From Symsagittifera roscoffensis (taxonomy: Eukaryota; Xenacoelomorpha; Acoela; Convolutidae): a stretch of 64,000 nt of DNA. The stretch covers positions 4,744,539 to 4,808,538 of the forward strand of contig NC_087070.1 in assembly GCF_963678635.1 (NCBI RefSeq), in the 5' to 3' direction. The position numbers and the translations under genes are program-made. Shown one piece after another: positions 35,126 to 46,385 of the stretch (positions are counted from its first letter, which is position 1; every line of letters begins with the position of its first letter). The notes under the pieces were generated by a model. That model had not been told where the DNA came from and did no database searches. It worked only from the letters and a program-made list of their open reading frames with translations.

Positions 35126-35595
35126 TCTAATAGTTGATAGAGTTCTGGTCTGGTTAGTTTGACGAATGAACAGAAATAATGACCGCTCAAATGACCAATT
35201 AGACTGCTGTTGCACTTCAAGGAAAGCATATAGCAGTAATTGGGACCCGTTTTGTAAACTTTGTCAACAAAACCTGCAGCATCATGTTAAATTGCATGCA
35301 GACGTAAAATTATTAAATCTTGTAAATATTTGTCCATGTAAGAGTCGTCTATGCCAATAAGACCTCCATATGGTTTAAATTTTATTGCAACCTTATAAAT
35401 TAAATCATTTTCACTAAAAAAGAAAAACAAAGAACAAGCAGCCAGAAAGTAAATTTGACGGTCAGAATTTTCTTGTTAGGTTTTTTCACCGTCAAATAAA
35501 TCTCTTGGGTGATTTCCAAGTCCGTTGGGGTAACTCTACGCTTTTCCAATTTCATTTGTTATTTTTCCCAACCTGCTAGTTAAATCTGTTGAATT
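35119..35595 (-). pseudogene. Unrecognised Polinton ORF (right-end gene 1)
   Basis: One minus-strand frame from about 35,595 to a TGA at 35,119-35,121, about 158 codons with three internal stops (near 35,540, 35,485 and 35,285). Segments such as LGNHPRDLFDGE, FKPYGGLIGIDDSYMD and a C-terminal LTRPELYQLLEC look protein-like. Its stop overlaps the ATG of the next gene. It would be the first gene from the right end. A GKIT...GLGNHP...FYLAAC-like arrangement might hint at a host-range or coat function, but I recognise no family. Confidence 0.45.
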
Positions 35596-36150
35596 TCATG
35601 CTAGTGGAAATAAAAGTAATCTGCTAGAAACCAATTCTTGATATCTACAACTCGGTGATATAAATTGAATTAGACCATCAGGCTTTTTTTGAAAATATTT
35701 AAACAGTTTATTAAAACAAAAACTAATTTTTCAATTTGCCCTTTTTTCAATCATCTTAGCGTCAGAGACGAGCAAGTAGTCAAATAAATTTTTAGAAGTA
35801 GCAATGACAATCAATCGTTTTTGCAAGTTTTTGTTTTGCATAGATACATCAAAGTTTCAAATCAAACCTAAAATTTCTATTTTGGTTGAAAATAACAAGT
35901 TTCTAAAAGAACAATTTCTTCTTTCAGTGTTTTCGGGATGAGCGTATTTTAAATTCAGAAAAAATTTAGGAAAAACTCACAAATTATCAGCTTCCCAAAC
36001 ACGTCGTTCCAAAATCTTTTATATGACGAACAATTTCCTGCGAGTTGAAGTTTTTAAATTGTTTGTTTTAGATGTCTTCATACGACCAGAAAGTAATTTT
36101 TTGCGTTCGGTGGTCTGCCAGTCCTCAACATTCCCATTGAAGAGGTGCAC
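35596..36150. other. Right sub-terminal Polinton sequence, no gene seen
   Basis: AT-rich with short frames only. The point 35,903 is the start of the first copy of the 3,148-bp tandem duplication. Confidence 0.4.
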
Positions 36151-36420
36151 GTCAGATATAAAGCTGGTGCTGATCCTGACTCTCTGGTGGTGAAAGTGCT
36201 CTGGCTCAACTCACGCCAGTGAGTCAGCTGAGTGGGGGTTACTCACTGAGCAACTCAGAGACGTAATCGTCTTTGGGTTCTGGGTTGGGTCCAGGGCCTC
36301 TGATCTGCTGGGGCTAATAAACAGCCCAGCAGCTTCCATCAACTCTCACCTCTTCTTATAAAGAACAGGTTTTTTTAATACAGAATTTCATTCTTTTAGT
36401 CCCCTTTATTGTTTTCTTAT
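36150..36420. repeat. GC-richer sub-terminal block with hairpin
   Basis: Clearly richer in G and C than its surroundings. It holds repeated TGAGTCAGCTGAG/ACTCACTGAG words and a hairpin at about 36,308-36,334 whose arms TGCTGGGGCT and AGCCCAGCA enclose the loop AATAAAC. It is followed by a pyrimidine-rich tract with repeats of CCCTTTAT and TTTTACTTTAT (36,400-36,480). An identical copy lies at about 39,298-39,568 because of the tandem duplication. Confidence 0.6.
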
Positions 36421-36527
36421 CCCTTTATCCCTTTATCCACTCCAGTTGGATTTTACTTTATTTTACTTTATTGCTTTATTTGGCCTTCTGCAACGTCAAT
36501 TTTTGGGTAAGTTTATAGGTGTTTTAG

Positions 36528-36780
36528 TTATTAATCCACAATATAAATTGCGCGGTGAAACTTGAACTATCAAAGTCAATGGAAAACATACACCAACCAA
36601 AACCTAATTCCATTCGTTTTCCATAGAGTGCTCAAAAAATGACCAATTGTAACCCCCTTTATAGCATGTGTGCCAAAAAAAGTAGGAGTTTTAACCCCTT
36701 TGGGGGTTAAAAGTGGCCATTGCAACGGCACACCGAAACAAAAGGGTTGTTAAATGTAGTAATTCTCCTAACACTACTAC
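36528..36780 (-). repeat. Polinton right terminal inverted repeat
   Basis: Reverse complement of the left repeat. Shared blocks: TCCACAATAT, ATACACCAACCAA, CATTGCAACGGCACACC and the terminal ACACTACTAC. The tip differs from the left one by a base or two. Contains the near-perfect palindrome TTTTAACCCCTTTGGGGGTTAAAA-like core at about 36,688-36,711. Confidence 0.85.
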
Positions 36781-36781
36781 A

Positions 36782-36915
36782 AGAGTTGAAAACAGTTGAA
36801 ACCGACCAGATTGCTAACAAAGAGCATTTGAATTATTTAAGGAATATCACGTAACTATGCCTCATGGCTTTTTGCCAGAAAAATTGTTCAAAAGCTGCAG
36901 ATTGCTTTGTCATTA
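36782..36915 (-). repeat. Inverted copy of the Polinton's left flank
   Basis: This is the reverse complement of 18,445-18,578, which is macrosatellite sequence outside the left terminus (GAGTTGAAAACAGTTGAAACCGAC, then ATCACGTAACTATG, then AAAGCTGCAGATTGC). Repeat-unit sequence in normal orientation resumes at about 36,916. Confidence 0.8.
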
Positions 36916-39050
36916 TAATGATCTTTTCTGCTCGCTAGACATTCATATTGTATTTAGTTAATTGACCTGTAAAGAAATGGTAGAGTCAAAAATAAATAGA
37001 AAGAGCGTATAAACTCTAATGAAAAATTGGACATGGTAAAATCTAGTATTATAGACGGTAATGAGCTGATTGAAACTATTTGAACAAAATGACCATATAT
37101 TTAATTACAATTAAGGTTTAAAAAGTGATTTTCTTTATTTGGATTGGCAACAGAAAAAAAGGATCACGAAAAAAAATGTTTAGTAATTACAAAAAACTGT
37201 TTTTTTAATTTCATAAGTTTTGCTCAAAAATTCTAGCATAAAGTCAGATATTTTGTCGTTTTTTAGTCAAATGATAAGAAAAACAAATCAAGTTAGGCCT
37301 ATTATTCAGCTTAACAAAATTTATGCAGCGAATAATCTCTATGCAACATTGCTTGCAATACGTTCAAAAATTGTTTCTAAAGATATAATTGGTTTTTCTT
37401 TAAAGTCAAATTGACAATTTGTGGCTAACTACTCAAAATAGTAAATTCATATAAAAATGTGAGGGTTATAAATTTGGAAAACAGTGAATATTAAAGCGGA
37501 TTCTTGAACAGGCCAAAAGCAGATTTGTGATTGAATTCTCATTAACGCTAGTTTCGGATTCCTCAAAAAAAATAGATAAAATACTGCTTTAATCAAAATT
37601 CTCAAAAAACAGGCAATCTTGCGGAATGTATTGTAAAATTTAAGGAATATGGATCAGTTTGTGGAAACCTCAATCAAATATAAAAAAATTTTTTATAATA
37701 AAGTTACGCTGTTGCAAAATTCTTAACTGTAGCTGAAACGGCAAATTGTTAAACAGATTCCCAAAATGTCAGCGAGAGCCAAAAAATGTAAGCCGGTTTA
37801 GAGGAGTCTGCTCCAATTGCGAATTTCGCTTACATTTGAAGAATCAGCGACAATTTAATGAGCAGACAAAACTAACGTTACACTGAAATGAGCAGAGATC
37901 TCACGGAACTTTTGTAGAGGGAATTCATTTACATGTGGAACAAGCTTAATGAATTGTCTCAAGGTTCCAGTGACTAACATCCACCATTTTTTGCACTTAT
38001 CCAGAGCTCAATTTGGCCTCGTAGTACATGTTTTTTTTGCTAATTAAGAAATTCACTTAGATATAAATTTTTCTAATTTTCACCGGCTATTTTCACCGGT
38101 GATTCTGACATAATTTTTTAACTTACTGCCTGAGCTCAGTCGAAAGTGATAAAAAAAAAACAGGTTGCACCAATATAATTCTAAAAAACGCTTTGCAAAT
38201 TTTGCCTATCTTGTTTTTTTTGTCTTGTTTCAGTCCAAATTGAGAACAGGGCGTTCTGAAATTCAGTTTTTTTACCGTTGTCCCCGGATATAATTAGTAG
38301 TAAAAATTTAGAACAGATGGAAATAAATTAAAAAAACAGTCTGCTAACTTTGAGATTTTTTTTGTAAAGTAAGTTTTTTTGGGGCCCTTGATTCGTTTTT
38401 GTTGTTGAATAAGTTAGTTGTCGCATAAAAATTTTTTTCTGAAATGGACCATTTGCTCTTTTTAATTATATCTATCTGTTGAAATTTTTTGCAATTCTCT
38501 TTATAGTTAATGCCAAATTGCTTCCAATTGTTTTTGGGGCAGCAAATCTGTTGAATGCTAGGCCTAATGTGCAGCGAATGCATCATTTTAGTTTTTAAGA
38601 GGAGTTAAATCTTTTTTGAGCTCATTGTTTAAGGGTCGTTTAGAAAAATCCCATGCTTAGAAAAACATAACAACCTATCCAAGGTTTAACCTACCCCTGA
38701 CGTAACTAACCAAATAAAATCGAAAACAAAATATCAATCACGAAACCATTCCAGAAGAAGACAAAACAACGGCAGATATTCTTCAGCTAGAAATACCTTA
38801 GGAGTTTTTATCATCAAAACCAGCAGTCACTAAATTAACTTTAATAATTCTAATCGGTAACGACACTAGGTTAAAAAATGTTGTTGAAAAAGTCATGCAT
38901 TTTTTTCTCATAACAAGCTAAAACGCTTCTAATATTTTTCTTAACTAGTATTTCTGTGTTCGCAATGAATGAGCCTGAACAAATTGTAATATATAAGTGG
39001 AATTGATAAAAAATTATTTTCCATTGCTTGTCACAGTCTGTTCCTCCAGT
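36916..39050 (+). repeat. Macrosatellite-like unit 3, right part
   Basis: Continues the unit interrupted at 18,578: GACATTCATATTG, GACCTGTAAAGA, AGTATTATAGACGGTAATGAGCTGATTG and later landmarks match 16,030-18,150 in order. It ends at 39,050, inside GTCACAGTCTGTTCC, where the tandem duplication restarts. Confidence 0.75.
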
Positions 39051-42000
39051 CTAAAAGAACAATTTCTTCTTTCAGTGTTTTCGGGATGAGTGTATTTTAA
39101 ATTCAGAAAAAATTTAGGAAAAACTCACAAATTATCAGCTTCCCAAACACGTCGTTCCAAAATCTTTTATATGACGAACAATTTCCTGCGAGTTGAAGTT
39201 TTTAAATTGTTTGTTTTAGATGTCTTCATACGACCAGAAAGTAATTTTTTGCGTTCGGTGGTCTGCCAGTCCTCAACATTCCCATTGAAGAGGTGCACGT
39301 CAGATATAAAGCTGGTGCTGATCCTGACTCTCTGGTGGTGAAAGTGCTCTGGCTCAACTCACGCCAGTGAGTCAGCTGAGTGGGGGTTACTCACTGAGCA
39401 ACTCAGAGACGTAATCGTCTTTGGGTTCTGGGTTGGGTCCAGGGCCTCTGATCTGCTGGGGCTAATAAACAGCCCAGCAGCTTCCATCAACTCTCACCTC
39501 TTCTTATAAAGAACAGGTTTTTTTAATACAGAATTTCATTCTTTTAGTCCCCTTTATTGTTTTCTTATCCCTTTATCCCTTTATCCACTCCAGTTGGATT
39601 TTACTTTATTTTACTTTATTGCTTTATTTGGCCTTCTGCAACGTCAATTTTTGGGTAAGTTTATAGGTGTTTTAGTTATTAATCCACAATATAAATTGCG
39701 CGGTGAAACTTGAACTATCAAAGTCAATGGAAAACATACACCAACCAAAACCTAATTCCATTCGTTTTCCATAGAGTGCTCAAAAAATGACCAATTGTAA
39801 CCCCCTTTATAGCATGTGTGCCAAAAAAAGTAGGAGTTTTAACCCCTTTGGGGGTTAAAAGTGGCCATTGCAACGGCACACCGAAACAAAAGGGTTGTTA
39901 AATGTAGTAATTCTCCTAACACTACTACAAGAGTTGAAAACAGTTGAAACCGACCAGATTGCTAACAAAGAGCATTTGAATTATTTAAGGAATATCACGT
40001 AACTATGCCTCATGGCTTTTTGCCAGAAAAATTGTTCAAAAGCTGCAGATTGCTTTGTCATTATAATGATCTTTTCTGCTCGCTAGACATTCATATTGTA
40101 TTTAGTTAATTGACCTGTAAAGAAATGGTAGAGGCAAAAATAAATAGAAAGAGCGTATGAACTCTAATGAAAAATTGGACATGGTAAAATCTAGTATTAT
40201 AGACGGTAATGAGCTGATTGAAACTATTTGAACAAAATGACCATATATTTAATTACAATTAAAGTTTAAAAAGTGATTTTCTTTATTTGGATTGGCAACA
40301 GAAAAAAAGGATCACGAAAAAAAATGTTTAGTAATTACAAAAAACTGTTTTTTTAATTTCATAAGTTTTGCTCAAAAATTCTAGCATAAAGTCAGATATT
40401 TTGTCGTTTTTTAGTCAAATGATAAGAAAAACAAATCAAGTTAGGCCTATTATTCAGCTTAACAAAATTTATGCAGCGAATAATCTCTATGCAACATTGC
40501 TTGCAATACGTTCAAAAATTGTTTCTAAAGATATAATTGGTTTTTCTTTAAAGTCAAATTGACAATTTGTGGCTAACTACTCAAAATAGTAAATTCATAT
40601 AAAAATGTGAGGGTTATAAATTTGGAAAACAGTGAATATTAAAGCGGATTCTTGAACAGGCCAAAAGCAGATTTGTGATTGAATTCTCATTAACGCTAGT
40701 TTCGGATTCCTCAAAAAAAATAGATAAAATACTGCTTTAATCAAAATTCTCAAAAAACAGGCAATCTTGCGGAATGTATTGTAAAATTTAAGGAATATGG
40801 ATCAGTTTGTGGAAACCTCAATCAAATATAAAAAAATTTTTTATAATAAAGTTACGCTGTTGCAAAATTCTTAACTGTAGCTGAAACGGCAAATTGTTAA
40901 ACAGATTCCCAAAATGTCAGCGAGAGCCAAAAAATGTAAGCCGGTTTAGAGGAGTCTGCTCCAATTGCGAATTTCGCTTACATTTGAAGAATCAGCGACA
41001 ATTTAATGAGCAGACAAAACTAACGTTACACTGAAATGAGCAGAGATCTCACGGAACTTTTGTAGAGGGAATTCATTTACATGTGGAACAAGCTTAATGA
41101 ATTGTCTCAAGGTTCCAGTGACTAACATCCACCATTTTTTGCACTTATCCAGAGCTCAATTTGGCCTCGTAGTACATGTTTTTTTTGCTAATTAAGAAGT
41201 TCACTTAGATATAAATTTTTCTAATTTTCACCGGCTATTTTCACCGGTGATTCTGACATAATTTTTTAACTTACTGCCTGAGCTCAGTCGAAAGTGATCA
41301 AAAAAAAACAGGTTGCACCAATATAATTCTAAAAAACGCTTTGCAAATTTTGCCTATCTTGTTTTTTTTTGTCTTGTTTCAGTCCAAATTGAAAACAGGG
41401 CGTTCTGAAATTCAGTTTTTTTACCGTTGTCCCCGGATATAATTAGTAGTAAAAATTTAGAACAGATGGAAATAAATTAAAAAAACAGTCTGCTAACTTT
41501 GAGATTTTTTTTGTAAAGTAAGTTTTTTTGGGGCCCTTGATTCGTTTTTGTTGTTGAATAAGTTAGTTGTCGCATAAAAAATTTTTTCTGAAATGGACCA
41601 TTTGCTCTTTTTAATTATATCTATCTGTTGAAATTTTTTGCAATTCTCTTTATAGTTAATGCCAAATTGCTGCCAATTGTTTTTGGGGCAGCAAATCTGT
41701 TGAATGCTAGGCCTAATGTGCAGCGAATGCATCATTTTAGTTTTTAAGAGGAGATAAATCTTTTTTGAGCTCATTGTTTAGGGTCGTTTAGAAAAATCCC
41801 ATGCTTAGAAAAACATAACAACCTATCCAAGGTTTAACCTACCCCTGACGTAACTAACCAAATAAAATCGAAAACAAAATATCAATCAAGAAACCATTCC
41901 AGAAGAAGACAAAACAACGGCAGATATTCTTCAGCTAGAAATACCTTAGGAGTTTTTATCATCAAAACCAGCAGTCACTAAATTACCTTTAATAATTCTA

Positions 42001-42190
42001 ATCGGTAACGACACTAGGTTAAAAAATCTTGTTGAAAAAGTCATGCATTTTTTTCTCATAACAAGCTAAAACGCTTCTAATATTTTTCTTAACTAGTATT
42101 TCTGTGTTCGCAATGAATGAGCCTGAACAAATTGTAATATATAAGTGGAATTGATAAAAAATTATTTTCCATTGCTTGTCACAGTCTGTT
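39051..42190. repeat. 3,148-bp tandem duplication, copy 2
   Basis: Second copy of 35,903-39,050, with a handful of substitutions and single-base indels. It contains a second, orphan Polinton right terminus (about 39,676-39,928) with no matching left end. Beyond 42,190 the repeat unit continues normally (TTTCAAACAATTGCATGCAGAGCC). Confidence 0.95.
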
Positions 42191-43420
42191 TCAAACAATT
42201 GCATGCAGAGCCACTCTTGAGCACTTCACCGTAGAAATTTGAGCCTCTCAAGAGCACTTGTTTCAGTTATAACTAATTAGTGTACTTTTTTTTATCATCT
42301 CAATTATCATTATACTTGTTTGAATTATCCATATTTTTACTCTGAAAAAAATTACTACAAGCATAGGACATCCCTGCTAGTCCGGGTCCTTTTGCAAAAG
42401 ATGAAAAAGTTAAAGAACACCTAGAAAAAAACAGAGGGAAAAAAATTCATATAAAATGTAAAAATGGGACCAAAAACGGTTAGAATTCAATTCAAATCTT
42501 TATTGAAAAAAAAACTGAAAACATTACGATTTTTGTTTATCTGTAACCAAACGACATAAATTTGTGGTCACTAGACAATTCAAAACATTTTGCATATAGA
42601 TTTGACAGACTTTTTACCCATTAAAGGATTTAAGGCTCCCATTTTGCCATGAAAATGGCCTTCACTTCAATGAGAAAAAAAAACATGAGGAAGAAATGTA
42701 ATTCTTTTTGCACAAATGAAATAGAATACAAGCTTACGTCAAGAACTCAATGTACAGCGGAAAACTATGCTTCCATATAGATTGAAATCCAAAACTCATC
42801 AAATAAAAATGAAAAAACCACACATGTGAATTTAACAAACAACACAAACAAAAGCAATAAATTGGCCAGCTCTATTGGCTGTGCACAACAAAACAATTTT
42901 ATTCAGATACTGTTGGGACCTGATACTACAACCACTGGTTAAAGTTTAGAAGACCAATCTAACGCGTCCATTATTTTCACTCTTCCAATTAAAATGGACC
43001 AACAAGCCAGATTACTTAGATTGCGCGAGAAAGCAATTACTATAAATTGCAGAGTGTATGATAAAACTAATTACTGAAATGTGAAAAACAAAACAACTCT
43101 AGCAACGGGAGCCTCAAAAACTGGGACAAACTGTATCTTCAAATCACTCCGTAGGAAACGTAACACGTTTTCAAAATTATTATTGTGAGAGAAATCAAAA
43201 CATGTGCCCCGCCTAAAACCATTTATGAACGAATTGATAAAACACGAGTAAGTTTTGAGGATGATCAGTTTATATCACAACTGTTCTCAAAAGAAAAAAT
43301 TCAATTCCATAAACGAAATCTAATCAATGACTCAAGAAATTTTAATAAATCTATTTTTTTAAAACACTTTCGGAGAAAAAGCTACGAACCATTTCACATG
43401 GCAAAGCTCCTTACTCCTTA
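41455..43420. repeat. 1,966-bp tandem duplication, copy 1
   Basis: Essentially identical to 43,421-45,386. Starts at ATTTAGAACAGATGG within the repeat unit and runs into the LINE-derived part, ending at AAGCTCCTTACTCCTTA. Identity by eye is complete or nearly so, pointing to a very recent event or an assembly artefact. Confidence 0.95.
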
Positions 43421-45386
43421 ATTTAGAACAGATGGAAATAAATTAAAAAAACAGTCTGCTAACTTTGAGATTTTTTTTGTAAAGTAAGTTTTTTTGGGGC
43501 CCTTGATTCGTTTTTGTTGTTGAATAAGTTAGTTGTCGCATAAAAAATTTTTTCTGAAATGGACCATTTGCTCTTTTTAATTATATCTATCTGTTGAAAT
43601 TTTTTGCAATTCTCTTTATAGTTAATGCCAAATTGCTGCCAATTGTTTTTGGGGCAGCAAATCTGTTGAATGCTAGGCCTAATGTGCAGCGAATGCATCA
43701 TTTTAGTTTTTAAGAGGAGATAAATCTTTTTTGAGCTCATTGTTTAGGGTCGTTTAGAAAAATCCCATGCTTAGAAAAACATAACAACCTATCCAAGGTT
43801 TAACCTACCCCTGACGTAACTAACCAAATAAAATCGAAAACAAAATATCAATCAAGAAACCATTCCAGAAGAAGACAAAACAACGGCAGATATTCTTCAG
43901 CTAGAAATACCTTAGGAGTTTTTATCATCAAAACCAGCAGTCACTAAATTACCTTTAATAATTCTAATCGGTAACGACACTAGGTTAAAAAATCTTGTTG
44001 AAAAAGTCATGCATTTTTTTCTCATAACAAGCTAAAACGCTTCTAATATTTTTCTTAACTAGTATTTCTGTGTTCGCAATGAATGAGCCTGAACAAATTG
44101 TAATATATAAGTGGAATTGATAAAAAATTATTTTCCATTGCTTGTCACAGTCTGTTTCAAACAATTGCATGCAGAGCCACTCTTGAGCACTTCACCGTAG
44201 AAATTTGAGCCTCTCAAGAGCACTTGTTTCAGTTATAACTAATTAGTGTACTTTTTTTTATCATCTCAATTATCATTATACTTGTTTGAATTATCCATAT
44301 TTTTACTCTGAAAAAAATTACTACAAGCATAGGACATCCCTGCTAGTCCGGGTCCTTTTGCAAAAGATGAAAAAGTTAAAGAACACCTAGAAAAAAACAG
44401 AGGGAAAAAAATTCATATAAAATGTAAAAATGGGACCAAAAACGGTTAGAATTCAATTCAAATCTTTATTGAAAAAAAAACTGAAAACATTACGATTTTT
44501 GTTTATCTGTAACCAAACGACATAAATTTGTGGTCACTAGACAATTCAAAACATTTTGCATATAGATTTGACAGACTTTTTACCCATTAAAGGATTTAAG
44601 GCTCCCATTTTGCCATGAAAATGGCCTTCACTTCAATGAGAAAAAAAAACATGAGGAAGAAATGTAATTCTTTTTGCACAAATGAAATAGAATACAAGCT
44701 TACGTCAAGAACTCAATGTACAGCGGAAAACTATGCTTCCATATAGATTGAAATCCAAAACTCATCAAATAAAAATGAAAAAACCACACATGTGAATTTA
44801 ACAAACAACACAAACAAAAGCAATAAATTGGCCAGCTCTATTGGCTGTGCACAACAAAACAATTTTATTCAGATACTGTTGGGACCTGATACTACAACCA
44901 CTGGTTAAAGTTTAGAAGACCAATCTAACGCGTCCATTATTTTCACTCTTCCAATTAAAATGGACCAACAAGCCAGATTACTTAGATTGCGCGAGAAAGC
45001 AATTACTATAAATTGCAGAGTGTATGATAAAACTAATTACTGAAATGTGAAAAACAAAACAACTCTAGCAACGGGAGCCTCAAAAACTGGGACAAACTGT
45101 ATCTTCAAATCACTCCGTAGGAAACGTAACACGTTTTCAAAATTATTATTGTGAGAGAAATCAAAACATGTGCCCCGCCTAAAACCATTTATGAACGAAT
45201 TGATAAAACACGAGTAAGTTTTGAGGATGATCAGTTTATATCACAACTGTTCTCAAAAGAAAAAATTCAATTCCATAAACGAAATCTAATCAATGACTCA
45301 AGAAATTTTAATAAATCTATTTTTTTAAAACACTTTCGGAGAAAAAGCTACGAACCATTTCACATGGCAAAGCTCCTTACTCCTTA
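43421..45386. repeat. 1,966-bp tandem duplication, copy 2
   Basis: Second copy of 41,455-43,420, offset exactly 1,966 bp. The sequence then continues into the reverse-transcriptase part of the LINE at 45,387. Confidence 0.95.
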
Positions 45387-45529
45387 ACTCTAAGATTTCA
45401 ACACTTTAGAAAACAAAAAACTTCCCAGATTTGTTAGAGAAAGAACTGCTGAACCTTAAGGTCCAAACAGAACCAAGTCTATCTCATTTTCTATCATCGG
45501 CTCTGGAGTTACTAAAAAAAAACAATAGT

Positions 45530-46385
45530 CACACCAAAATAAAAAAGGCAATCCAGAAGATCCAGAGAACTAGAGATCAATTTCAATAATTGGAGCACTA
45601 TCAAAAGTCCTTGAAAAATTATTAAAAAAAACAATTATTTGACCATTTTTTGTTCAACAATCTCATAAGCAACACTAAATTCGGGTTTAGAATGTCCTCT
45701 TCAAAAATCGACGCTAATCGTTGTTGCACAAAACATTTCAGATAATCCATTGACGAAATAAAATTTGTTGAATGCTCTTTGTTAGACCTATCCACGGCGT
45801 TCGATTGTATTGATCACAGGCTCCTAAGACTTAAGATAGAATGTTAAGTTTCTCTGACAGACCAATTCAAATGAAAAATTTTTTCATAAGCAATCGTAAA
45901 CTGAAAAAAGTTGACAAAAATGTTTAATCAGACTAGATTTCAAAACATCAGGGATTCCCACAGGGTACTGTGTTCAATCAAATCAGTTTTAGTTTTCACA
46001 TCAATGATCTAAAAATGCAATTAATTGAGTTTTGTAAAATATGGCGCTCAAATTTGGAAAAAAGCTGAAAATTATCACAAAACTTCCAATCCCATTCTCT
46101 CAAACTGAGTGTCACGAAAACAGAAAAAATTAAAGATTGAATTGGCGAAAAATGTCCAACTCATTAGATGAAAAATTAATTGAAGAAAGAGCGGAAATCA
46201 AAAATTTTGATTCCCGATCAGATCCTAACCTCCCAAGGGGAAAACAAATTAACAGTGTTGAGAAAACGGCTTGTGGACTAAAAGTTTTAAAATCAATGAA
46301 AAACCACTTCCGATCGAAACAAAAATGTTACTGATGAACGGACTTGTCATTAGTCATCTACACTACCCAGCTATGCTCCAAAAAA
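45530..46385 (+). pseudogene. Non-LTR (CR1/jockey-like) reverse transcriptase fragment, unit 3'
   Basis: Read in shifting plus-strand frames: KKGNPEDPEN and SISIIGALSKVLEK (about 45,542-45,610), KFGFR (about 45,681), LLDLSTAFDCIDHRLL (about 45,780-45,830), a PQGTVF motif followed by FHINDL (about 45,956-46,012), and the C-terminal LLMNGLVISHLHYPA (about 46,327-46,375). This is the canonical motif order of CR1/jockey-group reverse transcriptases. The catalytic YADD box is not readable; a short deletion seems to cover it (about 46,040-46,050). Several stops and frameshifts make it dead. Confidence 0.85.

Larger units (their letters stand above)
18579..36780 (-). mobile_element. Fossil Polinton (Maverick) DNA transposon, ~18.2 kb
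   Basis: A large self-synthesising transposon. The left end starts AGTAGTAGTG at 18,579, fitting the 5'-AG termini known for Polintons; the right end closes with the complement, less its last base, near 36,780. The terminal inverted repeats are about 250 bp. All recognised genes lie on the minus strand: ATPase, integrase, penton, core-like protein, major capsid, cysteine protease and protein-primed DNA polymerase B, so read from the right end. Without an internal 1.95 kb duplication the element is about 16.2 kb, within the usual 15-20 kb. Stops and frameshifts hit every long gene, so it cannot be active. A 1.5 kb region (27.7-28.5 kb and around) has plus-strand coding-like sequence of unknown origin. 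Confidence 0.92.
35903..39050. repeat. 3,148-bp tandem duplication, copy 1
   Basis: Almost identical to 39,051-42,190. It includes the right ~0.9 kb of the Polinton with its terminal repeat, the inverted flank and the right part of unit 3. Both ends share CTAAAAGAAC at the junction (35,903 and 39,051). Confidence 0.95.

Noticed and set aside
37220-37414. Short open frame conserved in several array units (also 40,368-40,562)
   Set aside because: The two copies are identical only because of the 3,148-bp duplication; in units 1 and 2 and in the 47 and 52 kb units the frame is not kept.
38344-38586. Minus-strand frame repeated in the array (41,493, 43,459, 48,383, 53,656)
   Set aside because: Similarity follows general repeat similarity, unit 1 lacks the frame, and composition is that of AT-rich non-coding DNA.
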